5,793 bases of DNA from a candidate division Zixibacteria bacterium 4484_93 (GTDB lineage: Bacteria > UBP14 > UBA6098 > 4484-93), in contig NATO01000128.1 of assembly GCA_002085385.1 (NCBI GenBank), positions 1-5,793 of the forward strand, written 5' to 3'. Shown here piece by piece: positions 1-4,560 of this stretch. How positions within the stretch are numbered: the stretch's first letter is position 1; every line of letters starts with the position of its first letter. The position numbers and the translations under genes were made by a program. The notes beneath the pieces are model-generated. The model had not been told where the DNA came from, did no database searches, and saw only the letters and a list, made by a program, of their open reading frames with translations.

Positions 1-201
1 ATAATATCCATCTTTGGGAGGATTGGCTCACTCGGTTTCACCTTAGCAATCCTGATATTTGGTGGGTTCTTCGGCGGGTTATTCCTCGACAAGTTCCTCG
101 ACACCGGGCTTGTGTTCCGCTTTGTCGGGCTCGCATTCGGGATATTGCTTTCCATCTGGAACCTCTTCTATGTCGGGCTTCCACCAAAAGATAGGAGGTA
201 G
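1..201 (+). CDS. AtpZ/AtpI-family small membrane protein, 3' part only
   Basis: The reading frame is open from the first base of the window and ends at TAG 199-201, so only the last 66 residues are seen and the start lies upstream. The fragment has two hydrophobic stretches (about residues 8-28 and 38-58) separated by GGFFGGLFLDKFLDT (residues 21-35). The glycine-rich first helix followed by LDK and a threonine, then a second glycine-containing helix and a short basic tail (PPKDRR), is the pattern of the AtpZ/AtpI family (ATPase_gene1). Members are often encoded at the head of F1Fo ATP synthase operons and are thought to help assemble the Fo c-ring or to carry Mg2+/Ca2+. That role is family knowledge and is not shown here. 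No atpB follows: the next gene is pilT behind its own promoter, so this gene ends its transcription unit or stands alone. Confidence is good for the family and low for the exact function. Confidence 0.72.
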   Translation: MISIFGRIGSLGFTLAILIFGGFFGGLFLDKFLDTGLVFRFVGLAFGILLSIWNLFYVGLPPKDRR

Positions 202-204
202 CGC

Positions 205-226
205 CTATAAGATTACTATAAGATTA
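205..226 (+). repeat. Perfect tandem 11-bp direct repeat upstream of the pilT promoter
   Basis: CTATAAGATTA occurs at 205-215 and again, with no gap, at 216-226. The pair starts four bases after the stop codon of the upstream gene and ends six bases before the TTGACA -35 box. A period of 11 bp is about one helical turn, so two protein subunits would bind the same face of the DNA next to RNA polymerase. That geometry resembles tandem sites of response regulators or other activators. The repeat itself is seen directly; its use as an operator is inference. Confidence 0.55.
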
Positions 227-232
227 AAGTTA

Positions 233-263
233 TTGACAAAGAGAAATTCTTTTTTAATATATT
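233..263 (+). promoter_or_regulatory. Predicted sigma-70-type promoter for the pilT-recA operon
   Basis: A perfect -35 hexamer TTGACA lies at 233-238. Two -10 candidates follow: TAATAT at 255-260 (16-base spacer, 4 of 6 consensus bases) and TATATT at 258-263 (19-base spacer, 5 of 6). Either would start transcription at about 267-270, leaving a very short leader that contains the AGGAG Shine-Dalgarno (270-274) and the GTG start of pilT at 282. The whole region from 205 to 281 is much more AT-rich than the flanking genes, as expected of a promoter. Which -10 is used cannot be decided from sequence. Confidence 0.65.
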
Positions 264-281
264 AATTATAGGAGAGTATCT

Positions 282-1349
282 GTGAACCTAAATGATTTCC
301 TGACCTTCGTCGTTAAGAAGGGGGCATCGGATATACATTTTAAGGTAGGTAGTCCCCCACTTCTGCGGATGTATGGGGACCTTATCGCTGTCAAGGGGAA
401 ACCGCTTTCTGCAAGGGATACATCTGCGCTCGCCTTCACCTTTATGAGTAAGTCCCCGAAGAGGCGATTCTCCTCCTTCTTCGAGGTGGACACTACATAC
501 ACGATACCGAATGTTGCGCGCTTCCGTGTAAATATTTACAGACAGCGAGGAAATTTCTCCATCGCTATGAGATACATTCCTCTGAAGATTCCCCCGTTCG
601 AGGCACTGAACATTCCCGAGGTTGTCAAGAAACTCGCTATGGAGCCGAGGGGGCTCGTGCTCGTGACAGGCGTCACAGGAAGTGGCAAGACAACGACGCT
701 TGCGGCGATGATAAACTACATCAATATGCACAAGCGGGCACATATAATAACCATCGAGGACCCGGTCGAGTTCATCCACAAGGACATAAAGAGCCATATC
801 GAGGAGCGGGAGGTCGGGCTTGATACGACCACCTTCGTCTCGGCGCTCCGCTCCGCCCTCCGCCAGGACCCGGATGTGATTATGATAGGCGAGATGCGGG
901 ACAGAGAAACAATAGAGACCGCCCTCCACGCCGCCGAGACAGGGCATCTGGTGTTTTCCACATTCCACACGACGAACGCCGTCGAGACGATAAACGGTAT
1001 CGTCGGATACTTCCCACCGGAGAGTGCAGAACAGATACTTGTCCAGATTGCAGCGAACCTGAAGGGTGTGATAGGGCAAAGGCTCATAAAGAGGAAGGAT
1101 AGAGCAGGAAGGGTGCTTGCAGCCGAGGTGCTCGTATCCACACCGACAATACGCTCCTGTATTATCACGCCCGAGCGGTTCAAGGAGATACCCAGCTATA
1201 TGGAGCGAGGGCACTCGGAATACGGTATGCAAACATTCGACCAGGCAGTGCTGGATCTCTACCGAAAAGGGTATATCTCCTATCAGGCTGCAATGGAGAA
1301 TGCATCCGTCCCGACAGAGTTCGAGAGAAAACTGCAGTTTGAGGAGTAG
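282..1349 (+). CDS. pilT: Type IV pilus retraction ATPase PilT
   Basis: The protein has 355 residues, a normal PilT length. It belongs to the GspE/PilT secretion ATPases: a cytoplasmic hexamer that hydrolyses ATP to depolymerise type IV pili, driving twitching motility and DNA uptake. The N-terminal PAS-like domain has the family signature GASDIHFKVGSPPLLRMYG (14-32). The catalytic core shows Walker A GVTGSGKTT (130-138), the Asp box ITIEDPVEF (156-164), Walker B DPDVIMIGEMRD (196-207) and the His box TGHLVFSTFHTTNA (220-233). The C-terminal GMQTFDQAVLDLYRKGYIS (315-333) is typical of PilT, but the retraction-linked AIRNLIR motif is degenerate here (TIRSCII, 289-295). The ALRQDPDVIMIGEMRD segment looks more like PilT than PilU. 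The GTG start is chosen because AGGAG at 270-274 sits seven bases upstream and the protein begins as the family does. pgpA follows after six bases. No other pilus gene is in view. Confidence 0.93.
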   Translation: MNLNDFLTFVVKKGASDIHFKVGSPPLLRMYGDLIAVKGKPLSARDTSALAFTFMSKSPKRRFSSFFEVDTTYTIPNVARFRVNIYRQRGNFSIAMRYIPLKIPPFEALNIPEVVKKLAMEPRGLVLVTGVTGSGKTTTLAAMINYINMHKRAHIITIEDPVEFIHKDIKSHIEEREVGLDTTTFVSALRSALRQDPDVIMIGEMRDRETIETALHAAETGHLVFSTFHTTNAVETINGIVGYFPPESAEQILVQIAANLKGVIGQRLIKRKDRAGRVLAAEVLVSTPTIRSCIITPERFKEIPSYMERGHSEYGMQTFDQAVLDLYRKGYISYQAAMENASVPTEFERKLQFEE

Positions 1350-1355
1350 CCCCAC

Positions 1356-1799
1356 TTGAAAATCCTTGCATCGGGCTTTGGAACGGGATACTCACCTATC
1401 GCACCGGGAACTGCTGGCTCGCTTCTCGCCTACATCATCCTCTTTTTTATCCCAACAAGAAATTTTATCTATCCTGTAGCACTCATCGCCTTCACTCTGC
1501 TCGCAATCTATATCTCCGATGTCGCCGAGAGGGTCTGGGAAAAGGACTCCAGAAAGATAGTTATAGACGAGATGGCAGGAGCGGGGTTTGCAACCGCCCT
1601 TATGCCGAAAATCGAATGGGTCTTCCTCGTGAATTTCCTTATGTTCAGGCTGTTAGATATCGTCAAGCCTCCACCTGCAAATTTCTTCAACAAAAGGGCA
1701 CACGGTGGAGCAGATGTCGTCCTCGATGATGTTGCTGCTGGAATATATACCAACCTCCTGACCTGGGGGATAATCCTCCTGAGGGGAAAGCTTGTATGA
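1356..1799 (+). CDS. pgpA: Phosphatidylglycerophosphatase A
   Basis: PgpA is a membrane enzyme that removes the phosphate from phosphatidylglycerol phosphate, giving phosphatidylglycerol in phospholipid synthesis. The 147-residue product is of usual length and carries the family's conserved blocks: GFGTGYSPIAPGTAGS (7-22), KIVIDEMAG (67-75), FRLLDIVKPPP (97-107) and HGGADVVLDDVAAG (116-129). The acidic residues in the second and fourth blocks are the likely metal-binding and catalytic ones. Hydrophobic helices lie around 22-33, 38-54, 89-100 and 125-142. The start is TTG at 1356, preceded by GAGGAG (1341-1346) nine bases upstream, which itself spans the end of pilT; no ATG or GTG gives the complete first motif. 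The stop overlaps the cinA start (ATGA), so the two are translationally coupled. The pgpA-cinA order is common in bacteria. Confidence 0.93.
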   Translation: MKILASGFGTGYSPIAPGTAGSLLAYIILFFIPTRNFIYPVALIAFTLLAIYISDVAERVWEKDSRKIVIDEMAGAGFATALMPKIEWVFLVNFLMFRLLDIVKPPPANFFNKRAHGGADVVLDDVAAGIYTNLLTWGIILLRGKLV

Positions 1800-3031
1800 A
1801 TCTGTTTATCATATCGGTCGGGAACGAGCTACTCTCCGGCAGAACGGTCGACACAAACTCGAACCTCATATCGAAGAGTTTGGCTGCCATCGGCATCGAG
1901 ACCACAGGAAAACTCTCCGTCCCTGACGAAAAGAGAGCAATTATGGAGGCAATCTGCTTTGCCAGAAGAATGGCAGATACCATTATCATAACCGGTGGCT
2001 TGGGACCGACCCCCGATGATGTGACGGTGGAGGCAATAGCTGAGTTTCTCGGAGAAAAACTTGTATTCCACGAGGATGTTCTCAACAGGATGAAGGAGCA
2101 TTTCGATTCACGGAGGCTCGTTATGCCGGAGAACAACATCCGTCAGGCATATCTGCCAGAATCTGCTATACCAATTCCAAACAGCATAGGAACGGCACCT
2201 GGTCTTTTTATCAAGAAGGACAGCAAAAGGATATTTGCCATTCCCGGATTCCCCTCCGAGATGGAGGCAATGCTGAAGCGGTTTATCATTCCGGAACTCT
2301 CAGACACAGGGGAATTGCCCGAGCGGTTTGAGCTCTTCTCCACAGCACAGATACCGGAATCTCAGATACTTGCGACGCTTGAGAAAAAGCTATCGAGGGA
2401 TAGTCTGATGCGGATAAGGTTCTATCCATCATACACCGGGGTTAATCTCTATGTGCCGAAGGAAACAGCCACAATAGTCAGGGAACTCCTTTCGGATTAT
2501 ATCGTTGCAAATAGTGAAAAGAAGCTCGAGCAGGTTATAGGGGAGATTCTGCGAGCTCGCGGTCAGAGCTTATCTGTTGCAGAATCCTGCTCCGGGGGTA
2601 TGCTTGCATCCCGAATAGTCTCCGTTCCGGGCAGCTCGGACTATTTCCTCTCAGGCATTGTGTCGTATTCAAACGAGGCAAAGAAGAAACTGCTCGGAGT
2701 GCGCGAGGAGACACTCCGTAAATTCGGAGCAGTATCGCCCGAAACGGCAGCAGAGATGGCAGAGGGCGCACGAAAGATACACAACTGCGATTTCGCTCTA
2801 TCCACAACAGGCATTGCAGGACCAACAGGCGGAACAAAAGAAAAACCGGTCGGGCTTGTCTATATCGGTTTTGCAACGAAAAAGGGAGGCTTCGTCCGAA
2901 GATACTTCATTCCGTCGGAGAGGAACATCTTCCGACTGAAGACAACACAGGCTGCCCTGAACATTCTCTGGGTATATCTGACAGGAAGATGGGGACACTA
3001 CAAATTTTTAGACGGCTCCGAGGAGATATGA
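1796..3031 (+). CDS. cinA: CinA: competence/damage-inducible protein, NMN amidohydrolase type
   Basis: This is a full-length two-domain CinA of 411 residues. The N-terminal MoaB/MogA-like domain (about 1-170) has VGNELLSGRTVDTNS (8-22) and the signature GGLGPTPDDVT (67-77); in CinA proteins it acts as a COG1058-type ADP-ribose or dinucleotide pyrophosphatase. The C-terminal PncC domain (about 245-395) deamidates nicotinamide mononucleotide for NAD recycling and has AESCSGG (262-268), GSSDYF (279-284), YSNEAKKKLLGV (291-302) and TGIAGPTGGT-KEKPVG (338-353). These keep the conserved Ser and Lys expected at the active site. The start ATG overlaps the pgpA stop as ATGA, with a GAGGGG ribosome site at 1781-1786. 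After the last conserved helix there is a tail of roughly 20 residues ending DGSEEI. The stop overlaps the thpR start, again as ATGA. cinA next to recA is a classic arrangement, co-induced during competence in Streptococcus pneumoniae. Confidence 0.95.
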   Translation: MNLFIISVGNELLSGRTVDTNSNLISKSLAAIGIETTGKLSVPDEKRAIMEAICFARRMADTIIITGGLGPTPDDVTVEAIAEFLGEKLVFHEDVLNRMKEHFDSRRLVMPENNIRQAYLPESAIPIPNSIGTAPGLFIKKDSKRIFAIPGFPSEMEAMLKRFIIPELSDTGELPERFELFSTAQIPESQILATLEKKLSRDSLMRIRFYPSYTGVNLYVPKETATIVRELLSDYIVANSEKKLEQVIGEILRARGQSLSVAESCSGGMLASRIVSVPGSSDYFLSGIVSYSNEAKKKLLGVREETLRKFGAVSPETAAEMAEGARKIHNCDFALSTTGIAGPTGGTKEKPVGLVYIGFATKKGGFVRRYFIPSERNIFRLKTTQAALNILWVYLTGRWGHYKFLDGSEEI

Positions 3032-3349
3032 AAGAAAAGGAACTTGTCAGGGCATTCATAGCCCAGGGTCATCTGGGTCGGTATGGAGACAAAAGATGAA
3101 CTGAAGATTTTATCCACAAAAATTGAGCAACTCGTTCGTTCACTTGGTCTACCAAAGAGAGACCATCCATTCTCACCGCATCTGACACTCGGCAGGGTAA
3201 GACACACAAGGAACGGCGAGAGAATTGCGAATGTCCTTGAAAAAGTCGATTTTTTGGATAGATTTACAGTCGACGGATTTGCGGTATTCAGAAGCCAACT
3301 AACACGGGAAGGTGCAATCCATACAGCGCTTTTCACGAAGAAGTTGTAA
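3028..3349 (+). pseudogene. thpR: thpR remnant (RNA 2',3'-cyclic phosphodiesterase, 2H family) with internal out-of-frame deletion
   Basis: The intact family (formerly LigT, 2'-5' RNA ligase) is about 175-190 residues and needs two HxT/Sx motifs. Here the start ATG 3028, overlapping the cinA stop, gives MKEKELVRAFIA, the usual first strand. That frame then continues as QGHLGRYGDKR and stops at TGA 3097-3099. From base 3062 a different frame reads PRVIWVGMETKDELKIL and so on to TAA 3347-3349, matching the family's second half, including PFSPHLTLGRV with the second HxTx motif (3179-3190) and the C-terminal strand [16 protein letters not shown]. About 80-90 residues, including the first HxTx, are missing, and the two ends are out of frame at about 3060-3064. 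A short ORF from ATG 3083 (88 aa) could be translated but has no good ribosome site and cannot form the active site. The break could be genuine or an assembly error. Confidence 0.82.
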
Positions 3350-3359
3350 GGGGGAAACA

Positions 3360-4391
3360 ATGAAGGAAAGCAACGGAGAAAAGAAGAAGAGGTCTCTGGA
3401 GCTTGCTCTTGCTCAGATAGAGAAGCAGTTCGGCAAGGGGTCGATTATGCGACTCGGCGCAAAAGGTGAGAGAGGCGAAATAGGGGTTATCCCCACAGGC
3501 TCGCTCGCTCTCGACTCTGCACTGGGTATAGGCGGTATCCCGAGGGGGCGAGTAACGGAGATATACGGGCAGGAATCCTCCGGAAAGACTACACTCGCAC
3601 TCCACATAATAGCCGAGGCACAGAAGATAGGCGGCATAGCAGCTTTTGTAGATGCAGAACATGCACTCGACCCGAAGTATGCCCGTGCCCTTGGTGTCGA
3701 TACCGATAACCTGCTTATCTCCCAGCCGGACTACGGCGAGCAGGCGTTAGAGATAGCAGAGGCTCTTACGAGAAGTGCTGCTGTCGATGTTGTCGTTGTG
3801 GATTCTGTGGCAGCACTCGTCCCCCGTCAGGAGATAGAAGGAACTATGTCTGACACATCCGTCGGACTGCAGGCACGCCTTATGTCGAAGGCACTAAGAA
3901 AGCTGTCAGGAGCCATCTCGAAGTCGAACACATCGGTTGTTTTCATCAACCAGACCCGTATGAAGATAGGGGTTATGTATGGCAACCCGCGCACTACATC
4001 CGGCGGAACGGCACTCAAATTCTACTCCTCCATCAGAATAGAGGTGAAAAAAGCGGGAAACATAGGCACATCCGATTCACCAACAGGAATAGCAATAATT
4101 GCAAAGGTGGTCAAGAACAAGCTCGCCCCACCATTCAGGACAGCAAAGTTCGATATAATCTATGGTGAAGGGATATCGCGCGAGGGTGAGCTTTTGAGCC
4201 TCGGCTCGGATATCGGCATAATCAACAAGAGCGGAACCTGGTACTCATACGGAGACACTCGACTCGGTCAGGGGTATGAGAACGCAAGAATATTCCTGAA
4301 GGAACACCCGCAGATGAGAGAGGAGATAGCAGAAAAGATAAGGGCATCGCTCAGACTTGTGCCAGAAAAGAAGAAGGCGGAGAGCAACTGA
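3360..4391 (+). CDS. recA: RecA recombinase
   Basis: RecA forms ATP-dependent filaments on single-stranded DNA, carries out strand exchange in recombinational repair, and triggers LexA cleavage where LexA exists. The 343-residue product is normal in length and aligns with E. coli RecA at a steady offset of +4 through the core. It has Walker [10 protein letters not shown] (70-78, catalytic Lys76), the AEHALD segment with catalytic Glu100, Walker B VDVVVVDS (142-149), FINQ with Gln198, loop L2 about 205-221 with Phe221, and a C-terminal domain with [11 protein letters not shown] and YGEGIS. The tail is basic (PEKKKAESN) rather than acidic as in E. coli. Departures include Gln71 for Pro in the P-loop, TMSDTS for the usual EMGDSH-like L1, and Arg211 for the common L2 Glu. 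ATG 3360 is chosen over an upstream in-frame GTG (3312) because AGGGGG at 3349-3354 precedes it and the N-terminus then fits the family. No recX follows. Confidence 0.97.
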   Translation: MKESNGEKKKRSLELALAQIEKQFGKGSIMRLGAKGERGEIGVIPTGSLALDSALGIGGIPRGRVTEIYGQESSGKTTLALHIIAEAQKIGGIAAFVDAEHALDPKYARALGVDTDNLLISQPDYGEQALEIAEALTRSAAVDVVVVDSVAALVPRQEIEGTMSDTSVGLQARLMSKALRKLSGAISKSNTSVVFINQTRMKIGVMYGNPRTTSGGTALKFYSSIRIEVKKAGNIGTSDSPTGIAIIAKVVKNKLAPPFRTAKFDIIYGEGISREGELLSLGSDIGIINKSGTWYSYGDTRLGQGYENARIFLKEHPQMREEIAEKIRASLRLVPEKKKAESN

Positions 4392-4495
4392 ATTCCTCCC
4401 AGACAGAACGGTAAAGGAATTACGGTCGCTTCAGATATCTTGGGTAATCCGCAATCCGAAGGGGCCACCTTCATTATCTGGGTGTTGGAGGAATT
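4391..4495 (+). other. Putative structured RNA element between recA and the lol gene, bounded by a 9-bp inverted repeat
   Basis: AATTCCTCC at 4391-4399, beginning on the last base of the recA stop codon, is perfectly complementary to GGAGGAATT at 4487-4495. Nested inside are CAGATA (4432-4437) with TATCTG (4475-4480), extendable by two G-U pairs, and a hairpin GAAGG/CCTTC (4458-4462 and 4468-4472) with a five-base loop. The 5' arm can instead pair with AGGAATT at 4415-4421 (7 bp), which excludes the long-range stem. There is no plausible ORF. A moderately U-rich stretch (TTTTATT) follows the 3' arm, so weak termination or 3'-end stabilisation of the recA message is possible; so is a leader for the lol gene or a small MITE-like repeat. 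It matches no riboswitch, tRNA, 6S or SRP RNA that I recognise. Confidence 0.45.
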
Positions 4496-4522
4496 TTATT
4501 AAACTCCCCGCCCAAACTAAAA

Positions 4523-4560
4523 CATAGAAATTTTTTCACTTTTTGCAACTATTTTCTATG
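4523..4560 (+). promoter_or_regulatory. Inverted repeat covering the lol gene start codon
   Basis: CATAGAAA (4523-4530) and TTTCTATG (4553-4560) form a perfect 8-bp inverted repeat with 22 bases between the arms. The right arm ends in the ATG of the downstream permease gene. In RNA this would be an AU-rich hairpin burying the start codon. In DNA it could be a spaced operator. The region from 4496 to 4557 is AT-rich and has no Shine-Dalgarno close to the ATG, and I see no convincing -35/-10 pair. Function is inferred only from position. Confidence 0.4.

Noticed and set aside
193..199. A perfect AGGAGGT Shine-Dalgarno-like sequence at the end of the AtpZ-like gene
   Set aside because: No ATG, GTG or TTG follows at a usable distance. 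The bases are the two Arg codons and stop of the upstream gene.
59..265. A plus-strand open frame beginning in the AtpZ-like gene
   Set aside because: It is a Ser/Gly-rich out-of-frame shadow that then runs through the AT-rich promoter. The frame-1 product is the conserved one.
288..1355. A 355-codon open frame on the minus strand lying over pilT, with the same length as PilT
   Set aside because: It is a codon-register shadow of pilT. Its translation is rich in Cys, His and Arg and resembles no family, while the plus-strand product has every PilT motif.
1687..2139. A minus-strand open frame across the pgpA-cinA junction
   Set aside because: It overlaps two well-supported plus-strand genes, has low-complexity Ser-rich translation, and has no recognisable domain.
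3088..3099. An A-rich run before a TGA (AAA AGA TGA) that could allow a +1 frameshift joining the two thpR frames
   Set aside because: The shift would come after the conserved PRVIWVG has already been read in the wrong frame, and the first HxTx motif would still be missing, so a programmed frameshift does not rescue the enzyme.
4391..4510. A standard rho-independent terminator after recA
   Set aside because: The closing stem is long-range with an 87-base interior, and the following T stretch is short and interrupted, so it does not fit a classical terminator; it is reported as a structured element instead.
4391..4557. A known riboswitch, tRNA, 6S RNA or SRP RNA in the recA-lol gap
   Set aside because: The piece CCGAAGGGGCCACC loosely recalls glycine or ZTP riboswitch cores, but the other conserved segments of those classes are missing. 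There is no tRNA T-loop and no SRP GGAAG-type tetraloop domain.
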